A DNA stretch of 7,710 nucleotides from assembly GCA_017399665.1 (NCBI GenBank), contig JAFQBR010000165.1, positions 1 through 7,710 of the forward strand. The letters run 5' to 3'. The DNA comes from Clostridia bacterium. Lineage in GTDB: Bacteria; Bacillota_A; Clostridia; Christensenellales; Borkfalkiaceae. Both the position numbers and the translations under genes were made by a program. The notes beneath the pieces were generated by a model. That model was not told the origin of the DNA, searched no databases, and was given only the letters and a program-made list of their open reading frames with translations. Every line of letters starts with the position of its first letter. Within the stretch, counting starts at the first letter, position 1. Of the stretch, positions 1 through 6,330 are shown piece after piece.

Positions 1-376
1 CTTTTTCTCTTGCAATTTTAGCTATTACGGGGGCAGCACCGGTGCCTGTTCCTCCGCCCATGCCTGCAGCAATAAAGAGTAGGTCTACGTTTTCACAAAT
101 TGCTTCAATCTTCTCTCTGTTTTCTTCTGCTGCAGCCTCTCCAAGCTCAGGCTGAGATCCAGCGCCTAATCCCTTTGTTATTTTTTCGCCTATTTGAATT
201 CTATTTTCAAGTGGTACTTTAGATAACATAAGTGCCTGTTTATCAGTGTTAATAGCAAAAAATTCGGCACTTGTTATTTGTTTTTCAATCATTCTGTTAA
301 CGGCGTTATTTCCTGCTCCACCTACACCGATAACTTTTATTTTTGCAACCCCTAAGTTGCTTACGTCTTCAAACAT
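1..376 (-). CDS. ftsZ: Cell division protein FtsZ, N-terminal part (runs off the window)
   Basis: FtsZ is the tubulin-like GTPase that polymerises into the cytoplasmic Z ring and recruits the divisome. Only the first 125 codons plus one base are present; the gene continues past position 1. The visible part begins [20 protein letters not shown]. It contains the nucleotide-binding GVGGAGNN (residues 17-24), INTD (42-45) and the tubulin signature GGGTGTG (107-113) followed by AAP, so the GTP site looks intact. The N-terminal extension ahead of the fold is short, about ten residues. The ATG at 374-376 has a strong Shine-Dalgarno, CGGAGG, ending five bases upstream. The gene is 79 bases downstream of ftsA and probably shares the promoter upstream of ftsQ. 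The T7 loop, C-terminal linker and FtsA/SepF-binding tail lie outside the window. Confidence 0.97.
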   Translation of the reverse strand, partial: MFEDVSNLGVAKIKVIGVGGAGNNAVNRMIEKQITSAEFFAINTDKQALMLSKVPLENRIQIGEKITKGLGAGSQPELGEAAAEENREKIEAICENVDLLFIAAGMGGGTGTGAAPVIAKIAREK

Positions 377-405
377 TTCTTCCTCCGTAATAAAATTATG
401 CAAAA

Positions 406-436
406 CATAAAAACTTTTAAAAAACTAGTTTTTATG
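406..436 (-). repeat. Inverted repeat / AT-rich hairpin in the ftsA-ftsZ gap
   Basis: Perfect 10-base arms (CATAAAAACT at 406-415 and AGTTTTTATG at 427-436) flank an 11-base loop. An alternative 14-base palindrome, AAAAACTAGTTTTT at 420-433, overlaps the right arm, so two mutually exclusive structures are possible. It lies 20 bases after the ftsA stop and 30 bases before the ftsZ start codon. The stem is mostly A-U pairs with two G-C pairs, too weak to call a true terminator. A role in mRNA processing, partial attenuation or ftsZ mRNA stability is only inference. Chance is a real alternative in such AT-rich DNA. Confidence 0.5.
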
Positions 437-455
437 CGTGTTTTTTGATTTTTTT

Positions 456-1601
456 CTATTTCCTATTTCTGTTTAAAGCCTCGTTAAGAAGTGAAAGACA
501 AGCTGACTCTTCTGCCTTGTTCATATACGGAATTTGCGGAGCAATTACGTGTATTGGCATCTCTAATCTTGAAGACAAATATTCCTTTGCCCCTCTAATA
601 TAAGAAACGCCGCCGCCCGTCAATGCAACAGGCGCGCTTATCTGTAAATCAAGCGGACAGTTTCGCATTACTTCATCTATCATTCCGGCAAGATTGTCTA
701 GGCACTTTTTAACAGTTACGTTAGCTTTTTGCAAACGAATAAAAAAGTCCTCGTCATTTATAACTAGCTGATAATGACCTTCTGCATTCATGTCGTAACC
801 AAGGTTTATCTTTCTTTTTAATCTTTCTGCAATTTCAAACTTTAAAGCCATATCAATAGGCCTATCCGTCTCTATAATTCTAATAAGATCTGCGGTAATA
901 TATCCCCCGCCGTAAGAAAAGGCTTTTTGATATAACACCCCGTTAGCATAAGTCACGTAGACGTTCGTTGTTAAATATCCAACGTCTATTACTATCTTTT
1001 TAAGTTCTTTTTCTTCATTAGTAATTAAATATTTGCTTTCTGCTAAGGTTTCAGAAATAAATTCAAGATTGGTTACACCGATGGGCTTACAAATATTAGT
1101 TAACAATCTAATATAGGCCTTTGAGGTATATATATAACTAAATAACCCCGTTACCTTATACGAACGTGTTCCTTCCGGATTATAAACAACCCTATTATCA
1201 TCAAGTGTGTAATACATTGGATGATAATCGGTTATAGTATAGCCAAATCTATCGTCCGTGCCAATTTTATCGTGCATTTCCTCTAAATCACGCTTTTTAA
1301 TGCGTTTTTTAGATCTAAAAGCAAGCGAACTATGTCTTGTTGTGGCATAAGTAAATTCGCCGGGAACGCTTATAAAAAGCTTATTTAAATCCGTTCTAGC
1401 TGTTTTTGAGGTTTTATTTATTACCTCTCTCACGGCATAAGCCAAAGATGGTTCGTCAAAAAAACGTGCATCACAAAAGCCTTCGTAATCACATTCAGCT
1501 AAACTTTTAATCAAAAAAGTTCCGTTAACGCCACGCTGACCTATTATGCAAGTCACTTTTTGTGACCCAATTTCCAATACGGCAACTGCATCTTTTGTCA
1601 T
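456..1601 (-). CDS. ftsA: Divergent, short cell division protein FtsA
   Basis: FtsA is the actin-like protein that normally tethers FtsZ to the membrane and activates septal synthesis. The 381-residue product has the actin/Hsp70 layout: phosphate-1 loop LEIGSQK (9-15), a 1C-like subdomain roughly 85-165, phosphate-2 region IDVGYLTTN (205-213), YGGGYITADL (230-239), AERLK (258-262) and adenosine motif ALTGGG (326-331). Several usual residues differ: phosphate 1 has Glu instead of Asp (E10), and phosphate 2 lacks the Gly pair and ends in Asn instead of Asp (N213). The protein stops at ...LNEALNRNRK just after the actin fold, while E. coli (about 420 aa) and B. subtilis (about 440 aa) FtsA continue to an amphipathic membrane helix. 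The start at 1601 is preferred because a GGAGG lies five bases upstream; an upstream in-frame ATG at 1622 would read through that site. It sits between ftsQ (29-base gap) and ftsZ, which supports the assignment. Confidence 0.9.
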   Translation of the reverse strand: MTKDAVAVLEIGSQKVTCIIGQRGVNGTFLIKSLAECDYEGFCDARFFDEPSLAYAVREVINKTSKTARTDLNKLFISVPGEFTYATTRHSSLAFRSKKRIKKRDLEEMHDKIGTDDRFGYTITDYHPMYYTLDDNRVVYNPEGTRSYKVTGLFSYIYTSKAYIRLLTNICKPIGVTNLEFISETLAESKYLITNEEKELKKIVIDVGYLTTNVYVTYANGVLYQKAFSYGGGYITADLIRIIETDRPIDMALKFEIAERLKRKINLGYDMNAEGHYQLVINDEDFFIRLQKANVTVKKCLDNLAGMIDEVMRNCPLDLQISAPVALTGGGVSYIRGAKEYLSSRLEMPIHVIAPQIPYMNKAEESACLSLLNEALNRNRK

Positions 1602-1606
1602 AAAAA

Positions 1607-1612
1607 CCTCCG
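1607..1612 (-). promoter_or_regulatory. Ribosome binding site that sets the ftsA start
   Basis: CGGAGG on the minus strand ends five bases before the ATG at 1599-1601. It falls inside the seven-codon extension that the in-frame ATG at 1620-1622 would add, and no Shine-Dalgarno precedes that upstream ATG. This favours the 381-residue FtsA beginning MTKDAVAVLE. Confidence 0.85.
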
Positions 1613-1630
1613 CTGGTAGCATCTACCATT

Positions 1631-2401
1631 TTATCTAAGCGTTTTAGGTATTACGGTTACTTCACCATTGTTATCAATTTGAACGTAGATAGTACCGCTT
1701 ATCTTCTCTATTTCTTCTGCACTATTGTAATAATCAACGCCCTTTGCAATCTTTTCGGTAAGCGATTCGTTTGCTTTACTCAGTTCAATTACAACGCCCT
1801 CTATCATCTGCAGATTAATTCTATAGTTTCCTTCTTCTTCTGTTGTAACAAAAGCAATTTTTGTTACGTTAGAAGATATTTCTGCAATCTCTTTAGCTAA
1901 AATATCTGCATCTGCTTTGAAATTATTAGGAAAATCAAAAATGCTTTTTAGTTGACATTTAACATCATGATTTTTACCATAAATATCTTCAAACACTATT
2001 TGTGTAAGATAACTTGTTGCTTCAGGCAAATTTTGTGACTGTCTTACTATAAAATATTCTTCGTCAAAATAATAAACGGCGTCACTTGCAACGTAATAAT
2101 ATTTTTCCGTTCTTTCGGTAAGTTTAACAATTATTTCGTTAGGATAATTTTTTGTTACCGAAAGTACCTTAAGATACTGATTTGACGTAATTTGATTACT
2201 TATTTTTGTTGTATCAACAGAAAAAATATTCTTGCCGTAATAGTCGTCAAGTAGGCTTAAGACTTCATCACTAACCTCACTAGAAGCAACCGAATACTGT
2301 ACAGTTATATCTTTAACCGAAAAAAGCTCTTTTACACATACTACGCAAACCATAATAAAAACTAGTACGGTGCTTAACATCAATAGTCTTTTGTGTTTCA
2401 T
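1631..2401 (-). CDS. ftsQ: Cell division protein FtsQ/DivIB
   Basis: FtsQ/DivIB is a bitopic membrane protein of the FtsQ-FtsL-FtsB (DivIB-DivIC-FtsL) complex that regulates septal peptidoglycan synthesis. The 256-residue product has a short basic cytoplasmic tail (MKHKR), one membrane segment (about 6-25) and an extracytoplasmic POTRA domain (about 28-100). Its family pattern is visible: VKDITVQ (29-35), the GKNIFSVD stretch (56-63), and the YPNEIIVKLTER strand-turn (86-97). A less conserved beta domain follows (about 101-210), with a closing strand GTIYVQID (236-243). The start is supported by AAAGGAGG (2407-2414), the strongest ribosome binding site here, five bases before the ATG. The stop is 29 bases before ftsA. 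A consensus promoter lies about 70 bases upstream, so ftsQ is probably the first gene of an ftsQ-ftsA-ftsZ transcript. Confidence 0.93.
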   Translation of the reverse strand: MKHKRLLMLSTVLVFIMVCVVCVKELFSVKDITVQYSVASSEVSDEVLSLLDDYYGKNIFSVDTTKISNQITSNQYLKVLSVTKNYPNEIIVKLTERTEKYYYVASDAVYYFDEEYFIVRQSQNLPEATSYLTQIVFEDIYGKNHDVKCQLKSIFDFPNNFKADADILAKEIAEISSNVTKIAFVTTEEEGNYRINLQMIEGVVIELSKANESLTEKIAKGVDYYNSAEEIEKISGTIYVQIDNNGEVTVIPKTLR

Positions 2402-2435
2402 TCTTTCCTCCTTTCGGTTTAGCTAATAACAGATT

Positions 2436-2453
2436 TTGGCTATACTAGCCCAA
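2436..2453 (-). repeat. Short hairpin in the predicted ftsQ leader
   Basis: In the transcript GGCUA-GUA-UAGCC gives five perfect pairs with a 3-base loop, extended by two U-A pairs across one bulged G. It lies between the predicted transcription start (near 2465) and the ftsQ ribosome binding site. The left arm can alternatively pair with AUUAGCU further downstream (about 2420-2426), using G-U pairs. Function unknown; it resembles no riboswitch class that I recognise. Confidence 0.4.
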
Positions 2454-2471
2454 GATAGTTAATATATATAA

Positions 2472-2501
2472 ATTATATTATATATGTTTGCGTTTTGTCA
2501 A
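2472..2501 (-). promoter_or_regulatory. Housekeeping (SigA-type) promoter for ftsQ-ftsA-ftsZ
   Basis: On the minus strand a perfect -35 TTGACA (2496-2501) and a perfect -10 TATAAT (2472-2477) are separated by 18 bases, one more than the ideal spacing. A second TATAAT five bases closer to the -35 would leave a spacer of only 13 and is unlikely to be used. The predicted start is near 2464-2466, giving an ftsQ leader of about 63 bases. The -10 is embedded in an AT-only tract (about 2459-2485) that should melt easily. It would let ftsQ, ftsA and ftsZ be expressed independently of the upstream wall-synthesis genes. Confidence 0.85.
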
Positions 2502-2552
2502 CTGTTTTATGATAATTTAGCTTTTACATCTAACATAAAAAGAATAATTTTT

Positions 2553-3809
2553 TCAGTTTACATAAGTTATACTCGCTCCAAGCACATTCAATTTTTGCTC
2601 TAATTTTTCATAACCTCGTTTAACGACCTCGCCATTTAAAACCACGGTTTGTCCGTCAGCACAAAGTCCTGCTAAAACAAGCCCAGCCCCAGCCCTTAGA
2701 TCTGTTGCAAAAACAGATGCAGAACGCATCCTCTTAACGCCGTTTATTATAGCTTTATTATTTTCGATTCGAACATCTGCGCCCATTTTTTTTAGTTCAT
2801 TTATAAAGTCAAATCGCTTTTTAAAAACTTTGTCTTCAACTATACTCTTACCTATCCCCGTCGCACAAAGTGCACAGTATATAGATTGCAAATCGGTTGG
2901 AAACATTGGATAAACGTCTGCAACCACGTTTGCACCTTTTACTCTTTTATTAGCGTAAACTCTTACGTAATTATTGGCATATTCTATTTTCATTCCACAT
3001 TCGCATAATTTTTCAGAAAAAGCCCTAATAGTATCAAAATTATCATATTCAAACGATATTTCTCCGCCACATGCACCAACCATACACACAAAAGTCCCCG
3101 CTTCAATCCTATCTTTTATGGGTAAAAAACTAAAAAATCTATCCCGTAATTCCTTTACCCCTTTTACGCGTATAACGTTACCACCCGCGCCCGATATATT
3201 ACAGCCACACAAATTTAAAAAAGTGCACATATGTACGATTTCAGGCTCTTTAGCCACGTTATAAATATAAGTTTCACCGGATAAAAAAACACTTGCCGTG
3301 ATTGCATTTACGGTTGCACCTACACTTGGAAAAACAAGCTTTACATTCCCTGCACGCATATTTGCACCGTCAAAATATACACACTTTTCACCAATAATTA
3401 CCTCTGCGCCAAGCTGATTTAATGCGCTTATATGTATATCTACAGGTCTATCGCCAATATTGCAACCACCAGGTAAAGGGACTACCGCTTTTTTAAAACG
3501 CGAAAGCAACGCTCCAGCAATAAAAAATGAGGCTCTAGCCCGTTTGCATATCTCACAATCAGCTTCAAAGCTATTGATTTTAGATGCGTTTATCATAAGC
3601 CCATCATTTCCATAAGAATACTCTCCACCCAAATTTTCTACGATTTGCCCCATAACACGCACGTCAGTAATATTAGGCGCTTTTTCAAAAAGAATTTGCC
3701 CCGGAAATAAAATTGAAGAGGCAATAAGGGGTAAGCAAGCGTTTTTTGCAGGTGAAATATTAACTTCTCCTTCTAATCTTTTACCACCGTTTATAATAAA
3801 TTTTCCCAT
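2553..3809 (-). CDS. murA: UDP-N-acetylglucosamine 1-carboxyvinyltransferase MurA
   Basis: MurA transfers enolpyruvate from phosphoenolpyruvate to UDP-GlcNAc in the cytoplasm, the committed step of peptidoglycan synthesis and the fosfomycin target. The product has the normal length (418 aa). Key residues are present: K22-N23 in SPAKNACLP, the catalytic-loop Cys116 in GGCNIGDRPVD with R121, FPSVGAT (160-166), KEPEIV (187-192), DRIEAGTF (233-240), D306 in FPTDLQ, and R372 in DLRAGAGLVLAGL. A catalytic-loop Cys predicts fosfomycin sensitivity at the target level. Departures from the family are an apparent two-residue insertion before DRIEAGT (LPIKDRIE versus the usual PDRIE), VFKKRF where VFENRF is usual, and 15 cysteines. 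The start is fixed by family alignment; its ribosome binding site AAGGGTG (3817-3823) is modest and lies in a hairpin with the end of ftsW. A clostridial type with murA here commonly has murG before it; here ftsW is directly upstream. Confidence 0.95.
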   Translation of the reverse strand: MGKFIINGGKRLEGEVNISPAKNACLPLIASSILFPGQILFEKAPNITDVRVMGQIVENLGGEYSYGNDGLMINASKINSFEADCEICKRARASFFIAGALLSRFKKAVVPLPGGCNIGDRPVDIHISALNQLGAEVIIGEKCVYFDGANMRAGNVKLVFPSVGATVNAITASVFLSGETYIYNVAKEPEIVHMCTFLNLCGCNISGAGGNVIRVKGVKELRDRFFSFLPIKDRIEAGTFVCMVGACGGEISFEYDNFDTIRAFSEKLCECGMKIEYANNYVRVYANKRVKGANVVADVYPMFPTDLQSIYCALCATGIGKSIVEDKVFKKRFDFINELKKMGADVRIENNKAIINGVKRMRSASVFATDLRAGAGLVLAGLCADGQTVVLNGEVVKRGYEKLEQKLNVLGASITYVN

Positions 3810-3855
3810 AAAAAAACACCCTTACACGTTTATTTTATGCAAGGAGTGTTTTTTT
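3810..3855 (-). promoter_or_regulatory. Hairpin joining the ftsW 3' end to the murA ribosome binding site
   Basis: In the transcript, A7-CAC(U)CCUU at the end of ftsW (3841-3855) is complementary to AAGGGUG-U7 just before the murA AUG (3810-3823). This gives 14 pairs with a single bulged base and a 17-base loop (3824-3840) that contains the ftsW stop codon. The second arm contains the murA Shine-Dalgarno and ends in seven U immediately before the AUG. Seen directly: the complementarity. Inferred: it can hide the murA ribosome binding site until a ribosome finishing ftsW opens it (translational coupling), or act as a weak attenuator through the U run. In the opposite direction it also looks terminator-like, but no plus-strand gene needs one. 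Confidence 0.6.
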
Positions 3856-4968
3856 AGTTAAGTTGTATTTGTTATTCCGATAAACGTTATTTATTATACC
3901 GAACGCACCTAAAAAGGTTATAATTTGAGTATTACCACTACTAATTAACGGAAAAGGCAATCCCGTAGGAGGAATACTGCCTGTAACAACCAAAATATTT
4001 ACGGCAATTTGAATAATAAAAATGCACGCAACGCCGGTAGATAAAAAATAACCAAAAAAATCCTTTGAGGCTTTTGCCGTTGCAATAATTCGCAAAGCTA
4101 TTAACGCACATATTCCTAGCAAAAACACAATCCCAACAAATCCCGTCTCTTCGCCTATTATAGATAGTATAAAATCACTTTCTGCAAAAGGTAAAAAACG
4201 CAATTTTTGCGTAGAATGAAACAATCCTACCCCAAATAAACCGCCAGAACCTAGGGCGTAAAGGGATTGAATAAGCTGATATCCTTCCCCTTTTGGTGAA
4301 GCCCAAGGATCAATAAAAGCCATAAGCCTTTTTAATCTATAGGGCTCTAATATTATAAGCATAGGCAACATGAATAATATAGGCAAGCAGATAAGAGCGA
4401 GGTGTTTTATTTTTGCGCCACCAATAAAAAGCATTGCCATCATAATAACCCCAACGCATACGGTTACAGACATGTTTGGCTCTGCAATAATGAGTAAACA
4501 AGTTATTCCACCAGCTAATAAAATAGGAATTAACCCTTTAAAGGTTTTTATTCTTGATAAATCTTCCGAAAAATAGGCAGAGGCAAATATTACAAAAGCT
4601 AGTTTTGTAATTTCTGACGGCTGAATTGTAAAACCTCCAACTCCTATCCATCTTTTTGCTCCGTACGCCTCTTTTCCTAAAGGGGTTAACACTAAAGCTA
4701 ATAAAATTAAAGATGCTATAAATACTGGTAAAGAAAGCTTTTTTAGCTTCCTATAATCAAAAAGTGAGGCAGATACAAAAGCAACAATTCCGATACCGTA
4801 TCCGACTAACTGTTTTTTTACAAAGAAAAATTTGTCACCGTAGTCTTTTTCAGCAATAAAACTTGACGCAGAATAAATAAAAACACACCCTAAAAAACAC
4901 AAAAATAATAGCGCAATAATTAAAACCCAATCAAAAGAACTTTTATTTTTTATCAATTCTTTACGCAT
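3835..4968 (-). CDS. ftsW: SEDS-family peptidoglycan polymerase FtsW (SpoVE-like)
   Basis: FtsW is a polytopic SEDS glycosyltransferase that polymerises lipid II at the septum together with a class B penicillin-binding protein. The 377-residue product is almost entirely hydrophobic, with about ten predicted membrane segments. SEDS motifs are visible: RWIGVGGFTIQPSE (106-119), the AEPN stretch (162-165), DPW (220-222), GYQLIQS (229-235), the catalytic-loop Asp D265 in AESDFILSIIGEE, and GLPFPLISSG (336-345). The last of these continues NTQ where GGTS or GGSS is usual. Its position beside murD and the short tails favour FtsW over RodA; the sporulation paralogue SpoVE occupies the same locus in Bacillus and cannot be excluded. 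The ATG lies inside the end of murD (8-base overlap ATGCGTAA) with only a weak AGGT upstream, so translation is probably coupled to murD. The 3' end forms one arm of the hairpin before murA. Confidence 0.94.
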   Translation of the reverse strand: MRKELIKNKSSFDWVLIIALLFLCFLGCVFIYSASSFIAEKDYGDKFFFVKKQLVGYGIGIVAFVSASLFDYRKLKKLSLPVFIASLILLALVLTPLGKEAYGAKRWIGVGGFTIQPSEITKLAFVIFASAYFSEDLSRIKTFKGLIPILLAGGITCLLIIAEPNMSVTVCVGVIMMAMLFIGGAKIKHLALICLPILFMLPMLIILEPYRLKRLMAFIDPWASPKGEGYQLIQSLYALGSGGLFGVGLFHSTQKLRFLPFAESDFILSIIGEETGFVGIVFLLGICALIALRIIATAKASKDFFGYFLSTGVACIFIIQIAVNILVVTGSIPPTGLPFPLISSGNTQIITFLGAFGIINNVYRNNKYNLTKKTLLA

Positions 4969-6319
4969 TTTTACCTATATGTTCGTTTATTAGCTCTATA
5001 AATCTTTCGCCACGCTCTTCATACCCCTCAAATTCATCAAAACTTGCACATGCAGGAGAAAGTAAAAGCACCTCTCCCTTTGATATATTTGACAAAGCTA
5101 GCCTTACAGCTCTTTGTAAATTATTTACAACACAAACCTCGCCAATTTCTTCTTTTTTAGATATTTCGTAAAGAAAATATCTTGCTTCTCCATATAAAAT
5201 CACTTCTTTTACTAATCTGTTTTCTTTTATTTTATTAAACAATTCCTCATAACCACCACCCTTTTCTCTACCACCAAGAAGTAGAATAAAGCGTTCTTTC
5301 ATCATTGAAATTGCAGATATAGTTGAATTTGGATTAGTTGCTTTAGAGTCGTTAATATATGTAATTCCGTCATCACTTTCAATAACTTGAATGCGATGTT
5401 TTACTCCCTTAAAGGTACGTAATCCATCTGCAATAATTTGTTTCTCTACACCTAAAAGCTTACAAACACAAACGGCAACTAAGGCATTTTGAATATTATG
5501 CCCGCCTTTAAGCGCTATTTCGCCTGCATCTAAAATTAAATCACCATTCCAATATATCTTGTTTTCTAAAAGATATGCCCCTTCAACCTTGCCAACCATA
5601 GAAAAATATATTGCTTTACCACGTGTTTGAGTAGAAAATTCCTTAATTCTTTGATCATCCGCATTCAAAACAGCATATTCGCTTTCGCGTAGATTCCTTA
5701 ATATCCTAGACTTTAAATAAATATAGTTTTCCATATTATAATGTCTTGAAAGATGGTCTGGGGAAATATTTATTACGCACGCAATATGAGGAGCAAATTT
5801 TGCAATAGTTTCTAATTGATAGCTTGAAACCTCAACTACACTTATACTGTTTTCTTGTGTTTTTTCGCACTCTTTACATATTGGAGTACCTATATTACCA
5901 ACCAAAAAACTATCAAACTGTGCTTTTTTTAAAATATAATCAATCAAAGAACATGTAGTCGTTTTACCGTTAGTACCTGTTACCCCCACTATTGCGCCTT
6001 TGGTAAAATATGAACCAAGCTCTACCTCTCCAATAATATTTTTTCTCATTCTGCGAGCCAAAATAGGAATTTCGTTGTCGATAGGAATGCCAGGACTTAA
6101 TACTACTACGTCACAAAGTGAAATGACGTCTTCAATATTTTCTCTGTTAGTGCTTTTTGCACCTAAAGATAAAAGCTCTTCTATTAGATTTTGATTTACG
6201 CCATTTTGATTATGATCAAAAACATAACATTCAGCACCCTTTGAAAGTAGTAATTTACAGGCAGAAAATCCGCTTTTTGAGATACCAACAATTAAAAACT
6301 TGCTTCTTTTAAAGTACAT
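4961..6319 (-). CDS. murD: UDP-N-acetylmuramoyl-L-alanine--D-glutamate ligase MurD
   Basis: MurD is the cytoplasmic ATP-dependent ligase that adds D-glutamate to UDP-MurNAc-L-alanine. The 452-residue product has the family's three domains: an N-terminal Rossmann-like UDP-binding domain (LIVGISKSGFSA at 9-20, LSPGIP at 74-79), a central ATPase domain and a C-terminal ligase domain. Motifs seen are the P-loop GVTGTNGKTTT (112-122), EVSSYQLE (163-170), SPDHLSRH (186-193), a YLK at 201-203 where the carbamylated lysine is expected, GGHNIQNAL (272-280), NDSKATNPNST (323-333), and SPACASFDEFEG (421-432) followed by ERGERF. The start is supported by GTGAGG five bases upstream, which overlaps the mraY stop codon. 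The gap to mraY is 7 bases, and its stop overlaps the ftsW start, so the genes are probably co-translated. One small variation is GGREKGG where GGxDKG is usual. Confidence 0.97.
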   Translation of the reverse strand: MYFKRSKFLIVGISKSGFSACKLLLSKGAECYVFDHNQNGVNQNLIEELLSLGAKSTNRENIEDVISLCDVVVLSPGIPIDNEIPILARRMRKNIIGEVELGSYFTKGAIVGVTGTNGKTTTCSLIDYILKKAQFDSFLVGNIGTPICKECEKTQENSISVVEVSSYQLETIAKFAPHIACVINISPDHLSRHYNMENYIYLKSRILRNLRESEYAVLNADDQRIKEFSTQTRGKAIYFSMVGKVEGAYLLENKIYWNGDLILDAGEIALKGGHNIQNALVAVCVCKLLGVEKQIIADGLRTFKGVKHRIQVIESDDGITYINDSKATNPNSTISAISMMKERFILLLGGREKGGGYEELFNKIKENRLVKEVILYGEARYFLYEISKKEEIGEVCVVNNLQRAVRLALSNISKGEVLLLSPACASFDEFEGYEERGERFIELINEHIGKNA

Positions 6320-6324
6320 TTTTT

Positions 6325-6330
6325 CCTCAC
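6325..6330 (-). promoter_or_regulatory. murD ribosome binding site overlapping the mraY stop
   Basis: GTGAGG on the minus strand contains the TGA stop of mraY and ends five bases before the murD ATG (6317-6319). Ribosomes finishing mraY therefore sit on the murD initiation region, which suggests translational coupling of the two genes. Confidence 0.75.

Noticed and set aside
388..400. CATAAT-like -10 just upstream of ftsZ
   Set aside because: The matching -35 position is a poor match and the region is AT-rich; too weak to call a promoter.
1602..1622. Upstream in-frame ATG for ftsA at 1622
   Set aside because: It has no Shine-Dalgarno and its seven extra codons run through the GGAGG that serves the ATG at 1601.
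1679..1900. Open reading frame of 73 codons on the plus strand
   Set aside because: It is antisense to ftsQ, which is clearly real, and its Phe/Cys/Asn-rich product resembles no known family.
2459..2485. AT-only tract considered as a replication origin or melting element
   Set aside because: No DnaA-box-like repeats nearby; it is explained by the -10 region of the ftsQ promoter.
2502..2552. Possible terminator after murA
   Set aside because: Only a five-base A/U pairing near 2537-2552 with no G-C core; not a credible intrinsic terminator.
2974..3264. Open reading frame of 96 codons on the plus strand inside murA
   Set aside because: Antisense to murA, no ribosome binding site recognised, and low-complexity product; a shadow of the real gene. 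The same applies to 4370-4576 and 6000-6194.
3893..3898. TATAAT on the minus strand inside the 3' end of ftsW, a possible murA promoter
   Set aside because: No acceptable -35 at 16-18 bases; in AT-rich DNA an isolated TATAAT is expected by chance.
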